A DNA stretch of 64,000 bases, taken from the NCBI GenBank assembly GCA_038363925.1, contig JAQQWL010000003.1, positions 434,001 through 498,000 on the forward strand, given 5' to 3'. How positions within the stretch are numbered: the first letter of the stretch is position 1; every line of letters starts with the position of its first letter. This document shows positions 48,565 to 58,177 of this stretch, one piece after another. The notes below the pieces were generated by a model. The model was not told the DNA's origin. It ran no database searches and saw nothing but the letters and a program-made list of their open reading frames with translations. A program made the translations under genes and the position numbers. Source of the stretch: Apiospora phragmitis. Taxonomy: Eukaryota > Ascomycota > Sordariomycetes > Amphisphaeriales > Apiosporaceae.

Positions 48565-49714
48565 GTTGTGATGGTTTAGTCTGGGATTTGTGGGAGTTTG
48601 GGACAGCTAGGTTATGAGCTTCTAATTTATACGCAATGAAATCACATAAAATCTGATTTGCTTGGGGGCTTACCTCGCGCTTCGGCGAAAAGAATTGCCA
48701 ATGTGAAGTTGTTGCCAGCCTGTTTTCACTTGCTATTTGCCCGGACCATTCCTCCTATCCTGCCAGTGGAGCCTCCTGGCATCACTTGCCTATCCTAGGG
48801 GACATCCGGTTAAGAATCGTTCTTACACCATGGCTGCATGCAGCTGCATTTGGGAGCTAGGTGGTAAGGGGCACTTATTACCATTTGACCCGGGGAAAAG
48901 TCCCTTTGTACTGGTTTGTATTCCCTATAGGTGTCGGACTGCAAAAACGGATGTGCGGACAACGTCACAAAAATGACATTCGGGATGCCGGGCCATGCCA
49001 GGGTGGAAGTACCCGGTGCCGTAGGTCTACCCACCTCGTGATCCCTAGAAGCACCATGACGTATCACATCCATTGCGTGGAATCCTAGGTCACTAACCTC
49101 ACGAGGGAAATTCGCAGCCGGCAGGTCCATGGGCCTTAGGCTTGTCTGGGAAGATTGCCACCTGGCCGGTGATCACAGCTGGGACCAAACTATTATCAAC
49201 GGTTGGGAGAGCTGCACTTATGGAAGGGTCAACCAGACCTCCAGCAACCTGCTACCGGATGGCTTTCGCAAGGGTAGGAAGCCTTGATGGTCCGGGTTGG
49301 AGGATTGGAATGGTGCTGTAATTACCGCCGCTGAAGTTGGCATCACTGATGACGAAAACATAAGACACAAACTACGGGCTTTTGCCTTGGAGGAGTGCCA
49401 CTTACGGATTAGCTCTAGAAGGAAATACACAACCGAAATGTTGAAATGTGGAATTGCGGGTGTCCCCGTCGCGGGGGCATCTGTGATGGGTGCATCACTA
49501 TGACGCTCCACAGACGAGATCGGATGGATCTCCAACGTCCCTCCCGGCTAAAAGCCCGCCATGGTGGCGGCAGTGAGAATATAAATTTCCCATCTGTGTC
49601 TTGCATTGATGGCGGTTTTTTTTATTTTTATTTTTTACTTCGGAACATACTACTACTACCTGCCAATTTAACATTTCCCTGGACTATATTCACAACCTAC
49701 TATCAATATTGAAG
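48565..49714. other. intergenic, no gene seen
   Basis: Short open frames on both strands carry no recognisable motif. A T-rich tract at about 49617-49638 lies within 100 bases of the next gene and fits a fungal core promoter. Confidence 0.5.
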
Positions 49715-50662
49715 ATGGGCATTCCAGGGATTGAGACCGGCCCCAGACGACCGGAGAATTACAAGAAGAGCCCAGGCGTGATCAGCAACAGAGACCCTAG
49801 GATTCCTAATATCAAAGATGTGATAAGTGAGCCATCTGAAGTACGTCCAAACCCTAGCAAAGCACCCTGATGTGTACTGTTACCTCACAAGCATGAGGTG
49901 AAGACCAAACCCCGCCGCGGCAGCCTCGTGGACACCTTCAAAGAGGCTTTTCAGCCGGGCGACATGCGCGCCCGAAAGGCGAGCCAAGGAAGCGTAGAAG
50001 GGGGCCTAATGGACAGCCGCGACGCCGGGTCCCGACAAGCACAGCAGCCCGCCGAGGGGCTGGCACACCATCCAGGGGCACAAGGAGCCTCAAGCCGGGA
50101 ACCACTTTGACTCCGCGCTGCCCGGGTCGTCTGGCGACCAGCAGCACCACCACCACCACCACCAACACACGCACGACCGGCACCGGAGCCACGGGGTCAT
50201 GGACCACCTCCTGGGCCGCAGCCGGGCCCCCGACGACACCAGCGGGATCATCGGGTCGCGCCGGGAGCGGGCGTCGCTGAGCGGCACCCAGAGTGCGGGG
50301 CCCGGGGAGATATTAGAGGTCGACGGCCAGAGCTACACGTTTGACATCCCCCGCGCCAGCAAGGAGGACCCGCGGCGCAGTGCGGTGGATGCGGTTCCCC
50401 GGGCGTCGGCGCTGGATTCGGAGGGCGCGGTTAGCCACGAGTTCTCGGTAGGTACTAAATGCTCCCATCCATCCATCCATCCTACCTGCCCTATTTATCG
50501 TCATTAGACTGGATGCACTGGTCATAGATGCTTACTTACATACGATATGTACTGACCTGCCTCTACGATTAGACGAGAGGTGCCGTGACGGAGAAAGATG
50601 ACGGTAGGCTATCTAAGGAGAGTTCGGCTAGCCGCCAGTTGACTGACTCTGGCCTCTATTAG
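49715..50662 (+). CDS. uncharacterised spliced protein with His-rich run, one frame break
   Basis: Exon 1 is 49715-49840 (MGIPGIETGPRRPENYKKSP...) with donor GTACGT. Exon 2 runs 49892-50446 and exon 3 50573-50662. All junctions are phase 0, with a branch ACTGAC before the last acceptor. Exon 3 ends SRQLTDSGLY. Within exon 2 the frame shifts by one base near 50060, at a GAGGGG run: before it the protein reads VDTFKEAFQPGD, after it HFDSALPGSSGDQQ. A (CAC)n tract at about 50145-50165 gives a run of histidines. The rest is hydrophilic with many Arg/Ser sites and an SYTFDIPRASKEDP motif. I do not recognise the family, and no catalytic or membrane segment is visible. Confidence 0.65.
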
Positions 50663-51630
50663 TCGACCCGCTGCGAATTAATTGACTGCTAAAGAATACT
50701 GGGCCAAGGCGATGATACGGAAAGGGGAAGCAGGATGCGGTGAGGTTCTTTAGGGCAAATATGTTTCGGCCGTTGCTTCATGATGGACTTGTCTCAGTTT
50801 ATTGAAGGTCTTACTGAATTGATTTGCTGGTATATTGCTATTAAGTAACTAGGCTGGCTTTATTAAAAGTTTTGAAAGGTTTTAATCATGAGTTGGTCAT
50901 AATAGGGAGGTGACAGTGAAAGGCCGATTGACTCTGGATGGGTAGCTGCAACTGTCCCACTGCCAAGATTCCCGTATCCCTTTTGCCAGCTACATCAAAT
51001 GGACATGCTAATTGACCGCCAGCTACATAAACCCCCTGGTAGCTAAAGTAGCCTGCCTTCGAAAAACGCAGGCCAACTGAAGGTGTATCCTTTCTGGGCC
51101 TCCTATGCTAGTACCCATCGATGAGTGATTGATGTGACGCGACGAGATGAATTGCTTGGCTTAACTGTGCATTGCACTCGGGGGCCCGGGAATGACCCTG
51201 GACAAAGCCTGGAACGCATTAGCCATTGGAACCCTGACAGCCAGTCTGCACGTGATAACGCGTGCTGTGCTTTCAATTGTCACTTTCACGTTCCACCGCC
51301 AGATTAGATCGAAAGGCAGCAAAAGCAAATTCACACCATGTAGCATCGCCAGTGTCAACTGTCTCGGAATTGGCCCTGGCTGGATTTCAAACGCAACTAC
51401 TAGACACAGCTGCATGTGTGCTTTTCCTATCTGATTCAGATCTTACTCACGCATTTCAACGGCTTTCCCTTCATTTCTACCCTGGTCACAACAGCCTTGG
51501 ATACATTTCTTTACCCCAACATCATACAAACAGACCTAAACTGCCTCCAGTAGCTTTGGAAAAGCGCTGACTGAGAGACTATCGACAACTTGAGTGAATT
51601 AACTTCTTTGGCGATAAACTCATACTGAAC
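50663..51630. other. intergenic, no gene seen
   Basis: This is the 3' flank of the His-rich gene and the promoter region of the CCCH gene. No coding signal or repeat is recognised. Confidence 0.5.
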
Positions 51631-52579
51631 ATGGACCGCCAGAAGGACAACATGGTGCTGAAAGGCATGAGCAGTGTCCACAGCGTGAGTGCAAACGTTC
51701 TACCTCCACCGTTTGTTTGGAGTCCCGTCTCCAAACTGTTTGCCCCGTGCCCGCCACGAAACCCCACTGACAATCGTGCAGGGCTTGGGCATCCTCCTTG
51801 GTGTGGGTCGCATCTCCGCCAACACTCACGAGCAGATCATAGCCTTATTGAATGACAACAACGACGAGTCCAGCGCATCTGAAAGGGCCAAGAATATTAT
51901 TACCAAACCCAAGAATCTGAACTGCCGTACTCCCTGTCAAAGAGATCCCCCGCTAAGCCGATCTGACCCGGATTCGGCAGTATCGTTAATTGATCTCCAG
52001 CATGGATTGAGGTGAGTATCATTACGAAGTCAAATGAACCAGCTTCACGGGGCGGCTTGAAACTAATTCTCCCGTCTTAGTAACATGACCGTCAACGACC
52101 GGTCTTCCAAAGGCCCCAAGAAGTCCGGCTCGCTCAACTTGGGAGCTTTTGCCCCGACTGACACATGGCGTGACAACAACGGAGGCACCTCTCCACCTGA
52201 CGGAGACACCTGGTCCGACTCGAGACGATCCAACATCGTCTGCCCGTGGTTCCTGACTCCCGGCTACCGATGCCGCGAGCAGGAGAAAGGGCAGTGCGCC
52301 TGGATTCACGAGGATATCCCCGACGGTAACAAGGACCCTCTGATCTGCTCCTTCTGGGCAGAGAACCGCTGCATCAAGAGTGATTCCGACTGCCGATTCG
52401 CCCACTACTGGTATGTTGATGAAACAGCTTGATTGCACATGGGGCTGTTGATTCCGCGAGCTATGCTGACTTCTCCATCTTCGCCTCACAGGGCGCAGCA
52501 CAGACAGATTGCACCGGTACCTGGATCCAAGCACAAGAAGGGGCCTAAGAGGTCTTTCTCTGTTGATGAGGCTTGGTGA
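51631..52579 (+). CDS. tandem CCCH zinc-finger protein, 233 aa, 4 exons
   Basis: The exons are 51631-51684, 51782-52011, 52081-52410 and 52492-52579. The donors are GTGAGT, GTGAGT and GTATGT, and the acceptors are CAG, TAG and CAG. The joined frame has no break. Finger 1 is C-x9-C-x7-C-x3-H (residues 149, 159, 167, 171; CPWFLTPGYRC...CAWIH). Finger 2 is C-x7-C-x6-C-x3-H (184, 192, 199, 203; CSFWAENRC...CRFAH). CCCH fingers of this type usually bind single-stranded RNA, so an RNA-related or chromatin role is likely but inferred. The N-terminal 140 residues are Ser/Asp-rich with one helical stretch (HEQIIALLNDNN). The C-terminal tail is basic (SKHKKGPKRSFS). Confidence 0.88.
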
Positions 52580-53399
52580 TCGTTTTGGCTCTCCCGATAT
52601 TGGCATTGTCCATTGGAAGACAATGAGAGATTTAGTTTATTGGTACAAGCAACTAATCCAAGCCTTTCAGGGTTATTTCTTGTTGCGCCATTGAAATTCT
52701 TCTGATATGTCTCCTTTACGTGAGCACTTCAGTGCTTCCATCTATCTATGGGGAGAATGGGCTTAGGGAGGGAAGGAATTAGCGATCGAATGCGCAACCA
52801 CTTTCGGTTCCTGCCCCCAGAAGACTTAGGTCAAAGTTGCATGTTAATTGTGAGGCTATGTGGCTTAGGGCGAAAGCCTTTCTAACTCTGCAAGTGGTGT
52901 GAGTATTTTTCCTGGTAGCAAGAGCTTGATTGGACTGCAGAGCTTATAGCAGCTAAGCGCTCTAATTGAGCCCCCAAAATCTATAAAAGGAATGTCTAGT
53001 GATTGGCCCCTTTCCCCTGTATTTGGGGTCCAAAAGGGGCGACACAGCATCTTACTAATGCAAATAATGTAGATCATCAGTTACGTACAACCTTTCCACT
53101 ACAGCCTTGTGTGAATTCTAGGTTAGCCATACATTGACCATGTTGATCTTTCTTTGGGGCTCTTTGGGAGTTACGTGTAATTATTACCTACCTACAAATA
53201 TCTGTCTATAAATATCTGTCTACACCCTTACGGTCAGTCTCATAATAGCTTGTACTTCGAATGTTCATCACATAACTTACAATCCGCCTCTATTGGCTGA
53301 AAAACATAATGAATGCTAATTACAGAGTCTATCTTGGCGTTTAGACCAACTGGTCGCGCGGACCTGTTCTTGGATCAACACTGACATTGAATCGCGAGC
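52580..53399. other. intergenic, no gene seen
   Basis: An imperfect direct repeat (atctgtctata / atctgtctaca) lies near 53200-53226. No gene is recognised. Confidence 0.5.
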
Positions 53400-55681
53400 A
53401 TGGCAACTACGTCATTGCTCAGACCGCCTTCTTCATCGCATTCATTGCTACTCGCTTCTGGCGTATCTCCTGTTTCATATTCCATCGATGCTTTTCGAAC
53501 CCAGCATCCGCTGATACTATGCACCACCAGCGTCAAATTATTCTATGCAACTCTTCAAGCCCAGGCTCTGGGCTGGTATCACTCTCCATCCTCCTCTGTT
53601 CGTGGCGACATTTAGGCCTACAACGCCTGTATGGACTGACACTCTTGATCCTATTCGTCGTTCTATGCATTTCGGGCTTCGTGGTCGCCGGCAGTGCCTC
53701 TTCACGGATCTCTACCGATGTACGAAACGAAGTGCTACTCCGAACGGACCATTGCGGCTTCGTACGCTCCCCTGTCAAAGCGGAGAGTAGCCTGTTCAAC
53801 TCTCTCTTTTCTCAAAAGATCAGTACAGCCATCAACTACGTCGAACAGTGCTACTCCAGCAGCCGCATTTCCGCCATGGTCGAGTGCGAGGGATTTGTCG
53901 TACCCAAACTTCCGACTGCCATCACCAACAACACCGCTAGCTGCCCGTTCCAGAGCAACATATGCCGAAGCAACGGCTCGAACGTGATGCTGGACTCGGG
54001 GTATATCGACAGCCGCGAGCATCTCGGGCTCAACTCACCCAACAGCCAACGATTCCAACAGAGAGAGGTGCTTCATTGCGCACCGCTGAGAACGGAAGGA
54101 TACGAAAGAAATCTCGTCTTATCCAGCCAAAGCTTTGTTGCGTACGATTATGGCAGCATAATCTAAGGCTCCAATAAGAATCCCACTATGGAAAACTATA
54201 CGTATCAAGTCGAAGACGTTGATTCACAGTACAGACTGAACACACTAGCACGTTCAGGGGAGGAATTTAAGGCTCCAGAGAGTAGGCTTGCTTTCAATAG
54301 TGCAATTGTTACCTTCCCCGACTTACCGACACCGCCTTCCGATCCGAGATGTCGTGGACATTTCAAAACAAGCCTAAAATGTCGGGAACCTTCATGCCAA
54401 GGAAGGAGCTCCAGCGGACCGATGGCGACATCGAGATCATTTTTTCTGTCCGGCAATGGAGTTAACTTCGATAGACGAATGGCTGATGCTTGGTATCGTG
54501 CAACTGTACCCTCTACGACTCTCCAAACCTCGACAGAAGAAAGCTCGCAAGGGTATAAATTCGAGACTGCGGCATCTCCCATGGGCTGTGTCAGGCAGTG
54601 GCAATGGTGCAACCCTTCCTTGCCAAAAGACCAGGCATGCGGGCCGCTGGCCAGCTACACCGACTCTTATCTTGCTGCTGCACCCCTATTCGGCATCACC
54701 GACGAGGAAATGGAAGGGTTTCGGGAGTCAACACGAAGCCCCGGGGGCAGTGCTCTCATATGGGGCCACTTGATCGCCAACCACAACCCTTTCACCCTCT
54801 ACCAGTTCCTGGGCGCGGCCCGGACCAACTTTCTGGCGTCGGAGGACCGCCTGTACGGGGCCGTGGCGGCGGGGCTTCCTGACGACCAGTGGAAGCTAGA
54901 CGTCGCGCGGTGGTGGGAGTCCATCTTGGCAACGCGGCAGCTGTCATACATTAATACAGTGCGGGGACCGAGCGAGCCAGAGTTCGAGGCCATGCGGTTG
55001 TCCACTGTCAACAACTACGAGAAGACATTCTACGAAAGCCAGGCGAGTGTTCTAGCTGAACTGGGTACCCCCTGATGATCCGCTCACAAACTGCCTTTGG
55101 AACAGAAAGTCTTAAGTGCCGCGCACACGTCTTTCAGCATGTTCGGACTATGCTTCACATTTGCCACCGGTGGACTCATTGTCTTGATCTCATACCTCCT
55201 GGACCCCATGTGCAGTTTCCTCCACACCAGATTCCGCCACAAGTCGTACCAACATCTGGAGTGGAGGTCAAATGCCACTTTGCAGATACACCGCCAGGCA
55301 GAAGAGCAGATTGGTTCCAGCACGTGGAAGAACTGCACCTCGGTCGTCCCCACGAGTGCCATGGACGACGTGCTATCGAGCCTCGACATCACGGATCCGA
55401 GGTATCCCAAACTCCGGAGACCCGCCAGTACGGTCTCGGGGCTACCTCTGGATGACTTGTACGAAGGCAGCGAAGAGCAGCAGAACGCTGACGACTGTAC
55501 CTTGAGTAACACAGCCAAGTTTGCGAAAGTTGATATCAGCACCGTATTCACCGGCGATGCTGTGGTGGAAGGTCCCGGGCAGGGATCCCCTCCTGGTCAC
55601 CCCGGAAATGAGCCCAAACTTTACGCTTCTCCTTTTGAATTCAGCCCATTGAACCCTCGCCAGGCCAGAACCAGCAGATGA
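53400..55681 (+). pseudogene. decayed multi-pass membrane protein gene of unknown function
   Basis: From ATG 53400 the frame reads ALGWYHSPSSSVRGDI to a TAG at 53613-53615. One frame over, it continues with a membrane helix (LTLLILFVVLCISGFVVAG). The extracellular region has regular Cys (LLRTDHCGFV, VEQCYS, FVVPKLPTAI, ASCPFQSNICRSN, LDSGYID). An in-frame TAA stands at 54164-54166, yet the same frame carries on (MGCVRQWQWCNPSL, LYQFLGAARTN). A 63-nt intron with a GC donor (55043-55105) leads to a second helix (FSMFGLCFTFATGGLIVLIS) and an acidic cytosolic tail to 55681. I know this family as an expanded, uncharacterised group in Sordariomycetes. Two nonsense codons and a shift suggest real decay, though base errors are possible. 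A relative of its tail lies at 61300. Confidence 0.7.
55043..55105 (+). other. 63-nt GC-AG intron in the membrane-protein locus
   Basis: CAG|GCGAGT ... AACAG|AAAGTC in phase 0. The interval has in-frame TGA TGA, and removing it joins YESQ to KVLSAAHTSFSMFG, as relatives read. The donor is GC instead of GT. Confidence 0.65.
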
Positions 55682-56238
55682 GGCGCCTTAGTGGATAGAC
55701 TGTAGGGCGGAGTAAAGCAGTAATGGAATCCTCGCTGAGGAAGCCACCTTACCTACTTAACGTAATAGCCTATTTTTAGAATATGCTTAAGCTTGACCAT
55801 ATATTAATCTACGTGTATATAAATTTGTTTTTCCCTGGGACTCTAGCTACACGACCATATAGTTAACCACTTCATTTGTACATATAGCTCAATTTCTCGT
55901 CCGGCCTATCCTCTACCATGCAGTCTTTGTTCTCAGCTGATACGCCATCGAATACAGAATTAGGCATTTACAGAGTGTAAGGAGTATGCGTTACGATTAG
56001 ATTCAATGACCAATGTGTTCGGATTCTCGAGCCTTTCTAGGCTGGTATAAGATGTTGCGTTGCAGTATTTCATGCCTACATTCGTGAAATGTAAAGTAAT
56101 CTCACGAAAAGCTATTATGTGCCACCATATTTCCTTTTGCCAGGGTAATGTCTTTTCACCCGTGTGCAGCGACACAACCATTTGAGCTTGACCACGCCAG
56201 GCTTTCTTTTGCCAGGCATAGCGTGACCCTGTCTCCGA
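55682..56238. other. intergenic, no gene seen
   Basis: This is AT-leaning sequence between the membrane-protein locus and the interrupted minus-strand gene. Nothing is recognised. Confidence 0.5.
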
Positions 56239-56827
56239 CTAAAGGATCCTACCTAGCGGCGTCAGACGCCTCTTTGCGACAACATGATCGGGCGTCTCCA
56301 TTAGGCTCCCGATCTTGTGTCCTAATAGTTTGCCCTGGGTGGCAGAAAGAGCAGAAAGAGCTGCATCGTTAACAGACGCGAAACCGGCAGCCGACGCTCC
56401 AGCCAGTACACGCTCTCCAGCCGTCACTCCTATGATCTCAGTCGGCCTACCCAACGCGTCCAACACCGCTTCTGCGTTTGCATTGGTTTCGGCCCCGAGC
56501 CTTTCTGCCAATGGGTCCATGGCGTCCTCGGCTCCGTCGATCAATTCTCTAGCGGTTAGAGCCATTTGTATGCCCGCCAGCATCGGTCCTAAATCTAGAG
56601 TTAGCCCGAGATCCCACGCAGGACGAACCACAAATGCCTTACCTATGACGGGTAGCCTGAGCATGTCTGCACTGCCCAGAACAGGAACCATATTGAGGTC
56701 GTTGACCAATGTCTTGCTGGCATTTGTGGCAGGAACCAGAATCGACATGGGAGTCTTCATCACCACTTGGCCGAGTATTAAGCCGATCTTTTCAGGGCCA
56801 ACTTGGGGGACGCTTTTCTCAACAATG

Positions 56828-56832
56828 TCCCG
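56828..56832 (+). repeat. left target-site duplication of the solo LTR
   Basis: TCCCG directly before TGTTACA; the same pentamer follows the LTR at 57405-57409. Confidence 0.9.
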
Positions 56833-57404
56833 TGTTACAACCCGACCTAGCCATGCGGCCAAGATCCCCACAACCGACGGCACGGAACTACGATGCCCCG
56901 ACCAGACTACGACACCACCTGCACTCCGCGACTAATCAACGCCCCGCACGAGCACTCCGCGACCAACGATAGGCCGGATGGGCTCCCAAGCCAAAAAAGG
57001 CAAAGGACGGAGGTCACGTGAGGGATCTCGGGATCTCGCGAGATCCCAAGATCCGGATCTCGAGGATCTCGCGAGATCCGCGAGATCCAAGGGATCAGTG
57101 AAGGAGGGATTGGATATATAACGATGAACGTTCCCTATGTATTTCATATAGACACTCTCTACTTCAGTGATCAATCTAAGCATCAATCTAACCCATTGGT
57201 GAGGCACATTGCCTTAACGACCCTATTGAGAATACCTTCAAGTCAACGCGCCTCAGTTATCTTTTGTTCCTACGGCTATTGCACATTGTATCGATAGGAG
57301 CAGACTCCTATCGCACGTTCAGACACTCTCTCGTATTGCCAAACATAAACCCTTCGGTACGTCTTACCAGGTTTCCCTTTGGACCCCTGATAGCGTTCGT
57401 TACA
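56833..57404 (+). mobile_element. solo LTR (572 bp), not RIP-mutated, related to the gypsy element
   Basis: It begins TGTTACAACCCGACC, ends GATAGCGTTCGTTACA (TG...CA ends), and is flanked by TCCCG on both sides. The first 30 and last about 280 bases align with the LTRs at 22271 and 29351. The middle differs and holds two perfect palindromes: 18 bp at 57030-57047 (gggatctcgcgagatccc) and 16 bp at 57064-57079. The base composition is normal, so this copy escaped RIP. Confidence 0.9.
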
Positions 57405-57409
57405 TCCCG
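57405..57409 (+). repeat. right target-site duplication of the solo LTR
   Basis: TCCCG directly after the LTR end; matches 56828-56832. Confidence 0.9.
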
Positions 57410-57861
57410 GACCGTACGGCAAACCATCTCGGAAAACCTTGTCAAATGCTCGTCAACTATTCCTCTTCAATGTCGTAGAGCGAATTGACTGGGCGAAGCT
57501 CAGGCGAAGCTCCAGCGATACGAGGTCATCTGGACCATGAACATGGCGCGCGAAGAGAAGACCAGGTCACACAGATGGAGCGGTGGGGTAAGCTCATATA
57601 CTGGTTTATGGGAGAGAACAATATTATTGTCCTGCGTCTATATACCTAAAGGTTTTTAGTCCAGCATCCATACCCGCAGTCGTCACAAAAACGGCCTCGA
57701 AAGTCTCACCCGTAAAACACTGTCTTACGTCGTGGTATGTACCATCCGAAAAATTGTCTCGGGACGTGGTCCGCCCTATCGAATTTCTCGCTTCTTGTGC
57801 CCATAGAACCTGCCACTGCGCATTCCGAGTAACACGGGAATGTTTCTGTCCCCTGATTCAT

Positions 57862-57975
57862 GGCTCAGACAACGCGGCTCATACAACGCGGCTCATACAA
57901 CGCAGCTCGGGACAACGCGGCTCGGGACAACGCGGCTCGGGACAACGCGGCTCGGGACAACGCGACTCGAACAAC
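57862..57975 (+). repeat. tandem array of a 14-15 bp unit, 8 copies
   Basis: Three 14-bp copies (ggctcatacaacgc type) are followed by four 15-bp copies (ggctcgggacaacgc type) and a partial copy (gactcgaacaac). The array ends about 200 bases before the terpene synthase start codon. Confidence 0.9.
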
Positions 57976-58177
57976 TCAGAACAACAAATCTCAGCAGTCC
58001 CCCGCGTGCGAGGCGCATTCCTGTTTATGGAACACATTCCACGTTCGAGCGCCGACCCTGCTCAAGTCGGTATGCTAGAGATGAAACGTACCAAGTATAA
58101 AGCGCGGGCAACCCATGGTGCCCTTAATAGGTAACAACTTGCCTCTGTATTGGCGAGCGCAACCTACATCCACAACC

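Larger units (their letters stand above)
56239..57450 (-). pseudogene. unknown gene split by a solo LTR
   Basis: Removing the LTR and one TCCCG copy (56833-57409) joins the minus-strand frame on its right (FSEMVCRTVR, about 57449-57410) to that on its left (DIVEKSVPQVGPEKIGLILG...) and leaves an open frame of about 210 codons down to 56239. The frame right of the LTR is closed by a TGA about 40 bases upstream, so either translation began close to the insertion or an upstream exon exists. The protein is Ala/Leu-rich with alternating short helices (VLGSADMLRLPVIGK, LDLGPMLAGIQMALTARELI) and no motif I recognise. The insertion would destroy the N-terminus. The left part alone now begins with a few LTR-encoded codons. 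Confidence 0.55.

Noticed and set aside
57862..57975. CRISPR-like array
   Set aside because: Units are 14-15 bp with no spacers, and the genome is fungal; it is a plain tandem repeat.
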